A DNA stretch of 64,000 bases, from contig CANGTN010000002.1 in the NCBI GenBank assembly GCA_947456805.1, positions 49,126 through 113,125 on the forward strand, written 5' to 3'. Positions 41,101 through 48,825 of the stretch are shown in pieces. Position 1 is the first letter of the stretch; each line of letters opens with the position of its first letter. The position numbers were made by a program, and so were the translations under genes. The stretch is from Chitinophagaceae bacterium. Its GTDB lineage: Bacteria; Bacteroidota; Bacteroidia; Chitinophagales; Chitinophagaceae. The notes beneath the pieces are model-generated. The model was given only the letters and a program-made list of their open reading frames with translations, had not been told where the DNA came from and did no database searches.

Positions 41101-42285
41101 ACCCGTTGCAACATTGTACCACAATAAATTAGTACCCGTTGCAGTCAAAGCTGTTGTTGCAGCGTTTTTACAATATGTAATTGGAGTAGTAACTATAGGT
41201 GCTGCTGGAGTTGCATTTACTGTTATTAAATTAGTTTGTGAAATAGGGCAACTGGAAGTACCGGAAATATAGTTTACCGTATATGTAATTTCATAAGTAC
41301 CATTCAATCCAGAAGGGTTAAATAAGTTTCCACTCACGCCAATTCCACTCCATGTTCCACCACTGGTTCCCGTAATTAAATTGGTTAAGTTGATAGATGA
41401 GGTATTTGAGCAAATTGTACCAGATGGTGCTGTCCAACTTGCAGTTGGAATATCTCCACCACTATTAATTGTAAGAGTTAAGCCAGCTGAATAATTAGGT
41501 GAAGATGAAGCATATGAAGTTGCAGAACTATAGCTAGTCCAATTAGTTGGATTGCTTATTCTTGATATCCAAGTTGTTTGATTGGCAGCAGATAATGGTC
41601 CTGTGTATTTATTGTAGGCTGCGCCATTAGTAGGCGCCATACTAAAGCAATTCATGCCGGGATATAAACCTGATTCTCCTGAAGATTGCTGAAAAGATGA
41701 CCAAGACCCACTAGTTGAGAAACCGAACAATATTCTACCATTATTTCCGGGGAAAGTGGCATTTGGTGAAGTTCTACTACCATTAATTGTGCAAAGAGAA
41801 CTTAACTCAGACCATATGCCTCCTTGTGCAAAATAAATTTGATCGCCACCTGAATTAATATTGAAATCATTGGCAAGTACAGAATAATTAGTATTTGTTG
41901 GATGAACGTATAAATCCGTAACAGCCCATCCATTATCAGGAGACAAGAAAGTGTATGGAGAGGTATTTCTAAATGTTATGACAGTTCCTGCTGCGATTGT
42001 TGGTCCAGTTCTTGTAAACTTAGCTCCGCCTTCTTGTCCACAACTCCACAATCCTGCAAGGCAATTTTCATACCCTGCGTCTAATATTTGAATTTCCGTA
42101 CCGGTCATTATCGGTTTAAAACAAACAAAGCTGATTTCATCTTTTGTATTAAGTGTTCCAGAAGAGGCGAGATTTGCATTAACTGCCACAATCGCTAAAT
42201 CCCCTCTATTCAATATAGTTTGAGAATGGATATTTTTAAATGCAAAAAATATTAAAAATGATAGGAGGAAGTATTTTCTATACAT
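38107..42285 (-). CDS. Large secreted modular protein: LTD-like N-terminus, Ig-like repeats, 7-repeat YVTN beta-propeller, PKD-like region, T9SS type B (gliding/CHU_C-like) C-terminal sorting domain
   Basis: Signal peptide; repeated LLWYN..TGGTG..TAPIP units; KVYVTN/SPDGS repeats; C-terminus NVFSPNGDGLHDNWDITNLNLFPNATVQIFNRNGQIIFQSKGYATPWDGRKNGSPVPIGVYYYII. Confidence 0.92.
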   Translation of the reverse strand: MYRKYFLLSFLIFFAFKNIHSQTILNRGDLAIVAVNANLASSGTLNTKDEISFVCFKPIMTGTEIQILDAGYENCLAGLWSCGQEGGAKFTRTGPTIAAGTVITFRNTSPYTFLSPDNGWAVTDLYVHPTNTNYSVLANDFNINSGGDQIYFAQGGIWSELSSLCTINGSRTSPNATFPGNNGRILFGFSTSGSWSSFQQSSGESGLYPGMNCFSMAPTNGAAYNKYTGPLSAANQTTWISRISNPTNWTSYSSATSYASSSPNYSAGLTLTINSGGDIPTASWTAPSGTICSNTSSINLTNLITGTSGGTWSGIGVSGNLFNPSGLNGTYEITYTVNYISGTSSCPISQTNLITVNATPAAPIVTTPITYCKNAATTALTATGTNLLWYNVATGGTGNATAPIPNTTTTGNTNYYVTQTANSCESPRATIVVTVNATPAAPIVTTPITYCQNATSNALIASGINLLWYTAATGGIGSATAPIPSTSAAGNTNYYVSQTSGACESPRANIVVTINATPAAPTITTPISYCQNVTATALTATGTNLLWYNAVTGGTGNTTAPTPITTAIGNTDYYVSQTVNGCESPRASITININAAPSINAVSNQTVCTNTSTTPINFSGAGTNIFNWTNNNTAIGLAANGTGNIASFTALNTGTTPITATITATPVPSSFAYIANYGSVTSFPLSNTVTVINTNTNTVTATITVGSNPFGVSASSDGTKVYVTNYGANSVSVINTATNTVVNTIGVGSQPMGLVVSPDGSRVYVANQLSNTLSVINTATNSVVATIPISLQPQGVTISPDGSKVYVANVNSNNISVINTATNTVITSIGVGNQPITAAISPDGSRLYVTNFGSNNISIINTSSNSVITSVPVGFAPNGIAVTPDGMKVYVTNQLSGNVSVIKTATNTVSGTISVGSNPQGISFTADGSKAFIANFGSNNVSVINTATNVVTTNVGVGLAPHSLGNFISQSGICSGAPTTFSITVNPLPVATFTYSANSFCAVGTTIPTITGTSGGTFSSSNGLIINATTGVIDLAASTPGIYTITYTLTVGNCTITPTATITINAIPNTPIVTTPIVYCQNTTATALTATGSNLLWYNLPNSSVGTSTSPIPSTTVIGSTNYYVTQTINNCESPQATISVNVVSAPTIPTITPTGPLQICADSSLILYSSASTDNQWFRDGILISGGTSNSQQITEAGNYTVKVSNSNGCSNLSTAVNVVIFANPIVSAGPDKNVFEGDSIQLISTVTGGALFNYLWTPSTYLSNNTTANPWVINPLTDMLYKLTVTNENGCRASNTVNVKLLKDLKIPNVFSPNGDGLHDNWDITNLNLFPNATVQIFNRNGQIIFQSKGYATPWDGRKNGSPVPIGVYYYIINTGDNKPIRSGWLTVLR
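39385..40282 (-). repeat. About seven in-frame ~126-bp (42-aa) YVTN propeller repeats
   Basis: Protein repeats of the form [KR]VYV[TA]N..SN.[VI]SVINTATN.V...I.VG..P.G...SPDGS. Confidence 0.88.
40480..41230 (-). repeat. Tandem ~240-bp repeats encoding Ig-like modules (three near-identical plus a divergent unit)
   Basis: ggtgctgctggagttgc recurs near 41201, 40961 and 40723; ttgctcttggRctttcaca recurs at the same phase. A further solitary unit lies near 38850-39090. Confidence 0.88.
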
Positions 42286-42447
42286 ATTTTCAATTATGGT
42301 ATGTTTTTAATCAGAACCAGTTAATTTAAAATAATTTAGCTCAAAATTTTTATCCACGAATTTAGACTTAATTTCTGTCCTATTTATTCAATCCTTGGAT
42401 TTAATATTAACATAGCATTCTTACTCTATTTTTTTAATCTTTGCTAC

Positions 42448-43215
42448 ATGAATTTAATTGATACACATTGTCATTTGTATTTGCCCGAGTTTAAAGATGA
42501 TACTGCAGCTATCATACAAAGTGCTCAAAGCCTTGGAGTACAAAAATTTTATTTACCTGCAATCAACAGTGAATGTATTGATGATATGTTGCTGTTGGAA
42601 GAACAATATCCAAATGTTTGTATTGCTATGATGGGCTTGCATCCTTGTTATGTAAAAGAAAATGTGGTAGATGAATTGGGAATTGTAGAATCATGGTTAG
42701 CCAAAAGAAAATTTGCAGCAATTGGTGAAATAGGGTTGGATTTTTATTGGGATACAACATTTGCATCGCAACAACTTCATGCCTTTCAAACTCAAATGGA
42801 ATGGGCATTACATTATCATTTGCCCATTGTTATTCATACAAGAAATGCCATGCAACAAACCATCGATGCAGTAAAGCCATTTGCAAAAAAAGGCTTGACA
42901 GGTATTTTTCATTGTTTTAGCGGTAGCTATGAAAGTGCTACACAAATTATTGACATGAACTTTGCATTAGGCATAGGCGGTGTTATAACTTATAAAAATG
43001 CAGGTCTGCCGGAAGTATTGCAACATATAGATTTAAAGCATATCGTTTTAGAAACAGATGCACCATATCTTACGCCTGTACCTCACAGAGGCAAACGCAA
43101 TGAAAGTGCTTATCTGGAGTACATTGTAGCCAAACTTGCAGCAGCAAAAAATTGTTCTGTACAAGAAGTTGCAGCCATAACTACAGCTAATGCAATAAAA
43201 ATATTCGGTAGCTGA
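42448..43215 (+). CDS. tatD: TatD family hydrolase
   Basis: LIDTHCHLYLPEF, GEIGLDFYW, VIHTRNA, FHCFSG, LETDAPYLTPVPHRGKRNE motifs. Confidence 0.95.
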   Translation: MNLIDTHCHLYLPEFKDDTAAIIQSAQSLGVQKFYLPAINSECIDDMLLLEEQYPNVCIAMMGLHPCYVKENVVDELGIVESWLAKRKFAAIGEIGLDFYWDTTFASQQLHAFQTQMEWALHYHLPIVIHTRNAMQQTIDAVKPFAKKGLTGIFHCFSGSYESATQIIDMNFALGIGGVITYKNAGLPEVLQHIDLKHIVLETDAPYLTPVPHRGKRNESAYLEYIVAKLAAAKNCSVQEVAAITTANAIKIFGS

Positions 43216-43226
43216 TTGGTAACTAC

Positions 43227-43234
43227 TATTTTTG
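43227..43234 (+). promoter_or_regulatory. Possible -7 element (TATTTTTG) for tRNA-Ser(GGA)
   Basis: Matches TAnnTTTG 17 bp upstream of the tRNA; no good -33 TTG at the expected spacing. Confidence 0.4.
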
Positions 43235-43251
43235 TTGCCCATTAGATAAAC

Positions 43252-43338
43252 AGAGGGGTGTCCGAGTGGTTGAAGGAGCACGCCTGGAAAGTGTGTATAC
43301 GGGAAACTGTATCGAGGGTTCGAATCCCTTCCCCTCTG
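43252..43338 (+). tRNA. tRNA-Ser (anticodon GGA)
   Basis: Acceptor AGAGGGG/CCCCTCT, anticodon arm CACGC-CTGGAAA-GTGTG, long variable arm, T-arm GGGTTCGAATCCC; CCA not encoded. Confidence 0.95.
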
Positions 43339-43345
43339 CTAATAC

Positions 43346-43379
43346 AAAAAAAGACCTAAATTATATTAGGTCTTTTTTT
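43346..43379. terminator. Terminator between tRNA-Ser(GGA) and convergent lipoprotein gene
   Basis: AAAAAAAGACCTAAattatATTAGGTCTTTTTTT. Confidence 0.85.
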
Positions 43380-43400
43380 ATTAATTGCGATAATTCTTTT

Positions 43401-45182
43401 TTATCTTCTTGCTCTGAAGTTACATTGAATTGGATGATTAGTATTTGTAGAACTATCTCTCAAGATTGCAGTAAAACTACCCGCAATATAAGTACCTGTT
43501 AATGTGCCGTATTCGGTTGTAGTAACTGTTGAGCTGTTTGGTGTATAAACATACCGAGGACTATTTGTAGCACTAGTACCTACACTAAGTGAAGTTAAAG
43601 GGTAAGTGCCAACACCATTTCCATTGAAAGAAAAAGAAATACTTTTTTGTGTATTCGGTGATGAGCTACCATAACCATAGATTGAAGTACCAGTTGTAGT
43701 TCCCTGAGTATTGGTAAATGCAATTATAGAATCTGTAGGTGGTAAAATTGAATAGTTAACACCATCAATATTGTAGTAAATATATCTTGCAGTAGATATT
43801 CCACATGCAGTAATCGAACCCAAGTTGGTAGTTGGATTAGTTATTACCATTGTTGCAGTAGCACTTTGTTGATTGTTGGTTGCATCAACGGCATAATAAG
43901 TTATACTAGGTGATGACGAACAACTTAAAAAAGATAAGCTGAATACTCCACTAGCATTGGTAACTGCTGTGTAGTTATTGGTTCCAACCGAAATCTTTAC
44001 AAAACCATTCGTAACTGCGTTATTACTGCAGTTTACAACAGTACCCGAAATGGAAATTGAATTTTGAGCAGGTATGGTTACAGTTATAGTACCCAAAGAG
44101 TTGGTAGTACCTGTAACAAAAGGACCAATATTTTGTGAAAAGATAGGAGTATTGCATGTGTAGCCGGATGATACTTCCAAAACCAAAGATTCATTGGATG
44201 GTACTTGTCCTGTTACATATCCCGTTGAATCAGTAAATCCATAAGAGGAAGAACCATTGGCTCTTTTAATTCTTATCAATGCATGTTGCAAGGGAGCATT
44301 ATTTTGGTTGATAAATTTTGCAGAGAATCTGGCCAATGGAAAATTAGCATCGCAATTCCAAAATGAAAAATGGCTGACATCTGCAATATAAGCACTACCA
44401 GTTTTTGTAGCAGTACCTTCTTGTTTCCATAACCCTGTGGTATCATTAAAACTCCACAATGCAATTGTGCTAGGGGCTGTAGCCAATATAGATGACGGAA
44501 TAGGAAATTTAATATTTGCTTTTTTCCCATTTGCAATTTGTAGTTTTTCACCATTTGTACCTGTCAGTTCTACCCCTAACATTCCAAAACTTTGTAGTAC
44601 TTGCTCTGAACCGCTTGCATCAATCCCTCTTAAATCGCCAGGCATCTGTCTATATAAATCTGTAGAGGTAGGATTAATCCATGTCATTGCAATTGATACA
44701 TCACCTGTGTATGCATTTCCTGTAGTGATGTTGATGATTCCGTTTGCTGGTAATGTAATTGCAGAACCGTTACCAATATTTAATGTACCACCTGATATTG
44801 CATTAATCTTACCCACAGAAATTTTAGAAAGAAGCATTATTTCTACATAATGTTTTTGATTTTCCTTTGCAAAAAATGTTCTGCTACCTTTAAAGTATCC
44901 AGATTTTTGAACAGTAACAACAGCAGCTGATTCATTTAAACTTGCATTATTGATTCTGAAGTTCCCATTTAAATCTGTTGTGGCAGTAGAATTTCCAGCA
45001 GTAATAGTGGCTCCAGAAATTGGCTGATTACTTTCATCTACAATTCTTCCTGTGACAATTACTGAAATTTTATTTACGGGGAATGGATTATTAGAATCGC
45101 CGGAAGAGTTTTCTTTTTTGCATCCTGAGAACATAGCAAAAAAGACACAAACAATCAGGCACATTCGGTTAATGGTATTCAT
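43401..45182 (-). CDS. Lipoprotein with carboxypeptidase-regulatory-like domain
   Basis: Lipobox FAMFSGCKKE; VTGRIVDESNQPISGATITAGNSTATTDLNGNFRI (CarboxypepD_reg-like). Confidence 0.82.
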   Translation of the reverse strand: MNTINRMCLIVCVFFAMFSGCKKENSSGDSNNPFPVNKISVIVTGRIVDESNQPISGATITAGNSTATTDLNGNFRINNASLNESAAVVTVQKSGYFKGSRTFFAKENQKHYVEIMLLSKISVGKINAISGGTLNIGNGSAITLPANGIINITTGNAYTGDVSIAMTWINPTSTDLYRQMPGDLRGIDASGSEQVLQSFGMLGVELTGTNGEKLQIANGKKANIKFPIPSSILATAPSTIALWSFNDTTGLWKQEGTATKTGSAYIADVSHFSFWNCDANFPLARFSAKFINQNNAPLQHALIRIKRANGSSSYGFTDSTGYVTGQVPSNESLVLEVSSGYTCNTPIFSQNIGPFVTGTTNSLGTITVTIPAQNSISISGTVVNCSNNAVTNGFVKISVGTNNYTAVTNASGVFSLSFLSCSSSPSITYYAVDATNNQQSATATMVITNPTTNLGSITACGISTARYIYYNIDGVNYSILPPTDSIIAFTNTQGTTTGTSIYGYGSSSPNTQKSISFSFNGNGVGTYPLTSLSVGTSATNSPRYVYTPNSSTVTTTEYGTLTGTYIAGSFTAILRDSSTNTNHPIQCNFRARR

Positions 45183-45246
45183 AAAAAATAGTTTAGTTAT
45201 TGGTAATTATCTTCCTGTTTTATGAAGATAGGAAAAATTGAATTAA

Positions 45247-45639
45247 TTATAATTTTTTACTCCAGTTCTTATCATACTTTACAAACCAACTTAACCAAAG
45301 ACTTCTCGATAGTCGCATCATTGGCGGTTGAATTGCTAGTAATAAAAAACAAGTAATTCCCAACCACCAAAAAATTGTATTGTTATTTATATTTACATTA
45401 AATAAAACCACAGATGCAACATAAGAGGTTACTAAAAAAGCAACCGATAAAGCATAGCTTACATAACCAGTTCCATAATAAAATCCAACTTCAATTTCAG
45501 TAGATTGATTGCAAACAGGGCAATGTTCATTCATACTAAGATTATGTTTGAAATTATATGCATTATTTGAAGTGAAAAGATTGCCCTGTCTACATCTGGG
45601 ACATTTATTGGTAAGAACAGTTTTAAGATATTGGATCAT
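45247..45639 (-). CDS. DUF983 family membrane protein
   Basis: NKCPRCRQGNLF...CPVCNQSTEIEVGFYYGTGYVSYAL, two TM segments. Confidence 0.85.
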   Translation of the reverse strand: MIQYLKTVLTNKCPRCRQGNLFTSNNAYNFKHNLSMNEHCPVCNQSTEIEVGFYYGTGYVSYALSVAFLVTSYVASVVLFNVNINNNTIFWWLGITCFLLLAIQPPMMRLSRSLWLSWFVKYDKNWSKKL

Positions 45640-45698
45640 TTATTAAAGCTATTTAATAAATGCAAGGTAACCATAAAACTCAACGATTGAGTTAAAAT

Positions 45699-46988
45699 CT
45701 ATGATATTATTTTCTCCATTTGCATACTTCGTGAACCTTTGATTAAAACGTGTGCATCTTGAAAATGTTGTTCCTTAAACCAAACTTTTGCTTCTGCAGA
45801 ATTATTAAAAAACAGGTACGGATGTTGAATATTTTTATAATCGCCACCAACTAAAACTACTTTACTCCATTGGTGTTTTTGAATTAGATTAACGATTGCT
45901 TCATGCTCTGAAATACTCTCTTCCCCTAATTCCATCATTCCACCTAACATAATTATTTTTTCGGCCGCTTTAATTTTTGCAAAATTTTCAATAGCTGCCC
46001 TAGTACTCGTAGGATTAGCATTGTAGGCATCTAAAATTATTTTATTAGACTCCATATTCAACATTTGACTTCGGCTGTTGCTTGGTGTATAATTTTCAAT
46101 TGCAGTTTTTATTTTATCGCTTGAAATGTTGAAATAATTTCCTATTGCAACCGCGCATAAAACATTTGGTAAATTATAATCACCTACCAGTTGTGTTTTT
46201 ATATTTTCTTGAAAAGGTTTATTTAAAATCACTTCCAAAAAAGGTTCAGACAATGTAGCGTTCCCAACTACTTCTCCGCTTTCAGTTCCATATTCAATTA
46301 TATTCGGAATACCAATGCTCATTCTCTTTAAGTAATCATAATTATTGTAAATAAAAGCAATTCCATTTGTCTCTCTTAAGAAATTAAATAGCTCACCCTT
46401 GCCTTTTTTTACGCCTTCAATTCCTCCAAATCCTTCCAAATGTGCTTTACCACAATTGGTAATAATTCCATGGGTTGGTAAGGTATATGCACAATAGCCC
46501 TCGATTTCTTTTTGATGGTTAGCACCCATTTCAATTACAGCTATTTCTGCATCAGGTTGTATACTTAAAATAGTAAGCGGAATACCTATATGGTTATTTA
46601 AGTTGCCCTGTGTGGTATATGTATTAAAACTGCTTGATAAAACTGTGCTCACAAGCTCTTTGGTGGTTGTTTTTCCATTACTGCCGGTAATGGCAATAAA
46701 TGGGATTTTAAATTGCGCTCTATGGAATTTTGCAAGTGCCTGCAGAGTTGTAAGCACATCTTTAGTTTGTATTAATTGATCTGAAATGATGTTTAAAGGT
46801 TCATCAACTATTGCGTAAGCAGCACCCATTTTTATGGATTCCTCAGCAAATAAATTGCCATTAAAATTAGGCCCTTTTAATGCAAAAAATAAATCACCTT
46901 TTTTTATTTTTCTGGTATCTGTTTGTACAGAGGGGAATTGTAAAAACAGTTCATATAATTGTTCTATCTGCACAATATTTTTTTTCAA
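45699..46988 (-). CDS. murF: UDP-N-acetylmuramoyl-tripeptide--D-alanyl-D-alanine ligase MurF (TTG start)
   Basis: VQTDTRKIKKGDLFFALKGPNFNGN, AITGSNGKTTTKEL, ILDAYNANPTS motifs. Confidence 0.95.
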   Translation of the reverse strand: MKKNIVQIEQLYELFLQFPSVQTDTRKIKKGDLFFALKGPNFNGNLFAEESIKMGAAYAIVDEPLNIISDQLIQTKDVLTTLQALAKFHRAQFKIPFIAITGSNGKTTTKELVSTVLSSSFNTYTTQGNLNNHIGIPLTILSIQPDAEIAVIEMGANHQKEIEGYCAYTLPTHGIITNCGKAHLEGFGGIEGVKKGKGELFNFLRETNGIAFIYNNYDYLKRMSIGIPNIIEYGTESGEVVGNATLSEPFLEVILNKPFQENIKTQLVGDYNLPNVLCAVAIGNYFNISSDKIKTAIENYTPSNSRSQMLNMESNKIILDAYNANPTSTRAAIENFAKIKAAEKIIMLGGMMELGEESISEHEAIVNLIQKHQWSKVVLVGGDYKNIQHPYLFFNNSAEAKVWFKEQHFQDAHVLIKGSRSMQMEKIIS

Positions 46989-47043
46989 AATTAAAGCTAT
47001 TCAAACAACAATTAAATTGAAGTTGTGAAGTTTCATCTAAAAG

Positions 47044-47079
47044 CAAAAGCCACCAGAAAAATATCTGATGGCTTTTTTT
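47044..47079. terminator. Terminator-like hairpin between gldJ and murF
   Basis: AAAAGCCACCAGAaaaataTCTGATGGCTTTTTTT; T-tract is better on plus although both neighbouring genes are minus. Confidence 0.45.
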
Positions 47080-47097
47080 CGCTGTATTTACCTTTCC

Positions 47098-48663
47098 TTA
47101 TTTTTTTGCTCTCCTTGGTGGAAAGAAATTTCCTGTTTTAATATTTGCTTTAGTTCCTTCAGGTGCTCCGAAATGTGTCATTGCACAACGGAATCCTATG
47201 GTGCTGCTGCTTTGTTCTTCTTCTAGAAACCTTCTAGCACCTGGGCTTAACCAATAAGGTCTGTCATTCCAGCTACCGCCCTTTATTACTCTTGATTTGT
47301 CAGAAATTAAAGTTGTAGATCCATAATTGTAAAGAGATGAGCGTCCATCTAATGTAGAATCACCATCTAAATAGTCGATTACTTTAGACTTTTGATAGTT
47401 TCTTCTTTTCTTCAACAATGAATCAGGCTCATTTTCATACACTACTCGTCCTAAAGAATCTTTGGAGTATTCACCGGCTGTATCTTTCTTAGCTCTCTTA
47501 AATTCATTACCACGGAAGTAATTGAAATCATCACCTTCTAATGTAGTTAATGGTCTGTATACATCAGCTACCCACTCACTCACATTGCCACTCATATTAT
47601 ACACGCCAAATCCATTTGGGAAAAATGAAGATATAGGAGCGGGGATTGCACTATTATCATTTAAACCACCTGCAACTCCCATGTTATCTCCGGAACCTCT
47701 TTTAAAGTTTGCTAAAAAAGCACCTTGAAAAGCTCCTCTGCGGGTACTGCGTAAATTATCAAAGCCATCATTTTGCCAAGCAAAAATTTGTTTATTAGAA
47801 ACCACTTCTTCACCACGTGTTTTTTCACTTTTTTTAGGTTGGGGATTGCTTAAAACATATCCATAGGCAGCATATTCCCATTCAGCTTCTGTTGGTAATC
47901 TATAATCTCCATATAAAATTCCATCATCAAACTTTGCAGCTCTTGGTTTCCCTTTAGCATCTTTCAAAGGACTTTTATTTGTTGGAGGAGTTTTAGGATT
48001 GTATAACCCCATTAAGTATGACTTAGTATTGAAATTTTCTTCGTGTACATTATTCATTCCGCCTTTAAGGTAATCCTTTGCGTTGATGATACCTTTGTCT
48101 ATCAAAGCTTTCTCATTAACCCTGTCTGTACGCCAAATACAAAAATCATAAGCTTGCTTCCAGTTTACACCAACAACGGGGTAGTAATTATAGGAAGGAT
48201 GACGGAAATAATATTCTACGTATGGCTCGTTGTAAGCTAATTCGCTTCTCCAAACTAAAGTGTCTGGTTTTACATCTTCAATCGCTTGTTTGTATTTATC
48301 ATCATCTCCAAAGGTATTCTCAACCCAATAGATATACTCTTTGTAATGCACGTTTGCAACTTCAGTTTTATCAATAAAAAATGAATTTACAGTTACTCGT
48401 TTAGGAATATTATTCCAATCGCCCATTACATCTTCTTGAGAAGCACCCATTGTAAATGTCCCTCCTTGTACAAAAACAAGTCCGGGACCTGTTTTGATAT
48501 CCTTTGGTTGTGCTACTGTAAAGCCGCCTGTTTTTTTGTCGTTATAGTTCCAGCCCGTTACACCTGACTTTTCTTCTTTCTTCTTAAATAATTTACAAGA
48601 AGACAATGTAACCATTGCCGCCAATAATAATGTTGCATTTTTAAATCCTGTTTGCATGCGCAT
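47098..48663 (-). CDS. gldJ: Gliding motility lipoprotein GldJ-like (SUMF1/FGE-sulfatase fold)
   Basis: Lipobox VTLSSCKLF; FVQGGTFTMGASQEDVMGDWNNIPKRVTVNSFFIDKTEVANVHYKEYIYWV; RVIKGGSWNDRPYWLSPGARRFLEEEQSSSTIGFRCAM; next to porU/porV. Confidence 0.88.
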   Translation of the reverse strand: MRMQTGFKNATLLLAAMVTLSSCKLFKKKEEKSGVTGWNYNDKKTGGFTVAQPKDIKTGPGLVFVQGGTFTMGASQEDVMGDWNNIPKRVTVNSFFIDKTEVANVHYKEYIYWVENTFGDDDKYKQAIEDVKPDTLVWRSELAYNEPYVEYYFRHPSYNYYPVVGVNWKQAYDFCIWRTDRVNEKALIDKGIINAKDYLKGGMNNVHEENFNTKSYLMGLYNPKTPPTNKSPLKDAKGKPRAAKFDDGILYGDYRLPTEAEWEYAAYGYVLSNPQPKKSEKTRGEEVVSNKQIFAWQNDGFDNLRSTRRGAFQGAFLANFKRGSGDNMGVAGGLNDNSAIPAPISSFFPNGFGVYNMSGNVSEWVADVYRPLTTLEGDDFNYFRGNEFKRAKKDTAGEYSKDSLGRVVYENEPDSLLKKRRNYQKSKVIDYLDGDSTLDGRSSLYNYGSTTLISDKSRVIKGGSWNDRPYWLSPGARRFLEEEQSSSTIGFRCAMTHFGAPEGTKANIKTGNFFPPRRAKK

Positions 48664-48825
48664 TTTTTAAATGGTTTGTTATTAAACGATGAAATCTATT
48701 ATATATTGTATAAAAAGTGTTGCAATATAAATGAAAAATCCAAATCTTGTACTATCATTATTGATTTAATGTTAGTAAACTAATAATTTTCGAATTTTAA
48801 AGTTAATTTTATTTGCGAAACTGAA

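Noticed and set aside
39385-41230. Regularly spaced repeats resembling an array
   Set aside because: Periods of about 126 and 240 bp are in frame and encode YVTN and Ig-like protein repeats; not CRISPR.
37980-43338. Genomic island between two tRNA genes
   Set aside because: No integrase, no att-like duplication beyond the normal shared T-arm sequence, and tatD and the tRNA genes look like ordinary chromosomal content.
43266-43502. 78-aa ORF over tRNA-Ser(GGA)
   Set aside because: Begins inside the tRNA and crosses its terminator; spurious.
46986-46993. Minus-strand -7 element TAATTTTG for murF
   Set aside because: It overlaps the TTG start codon itself and lacks a -33 TTG at proper spacing.
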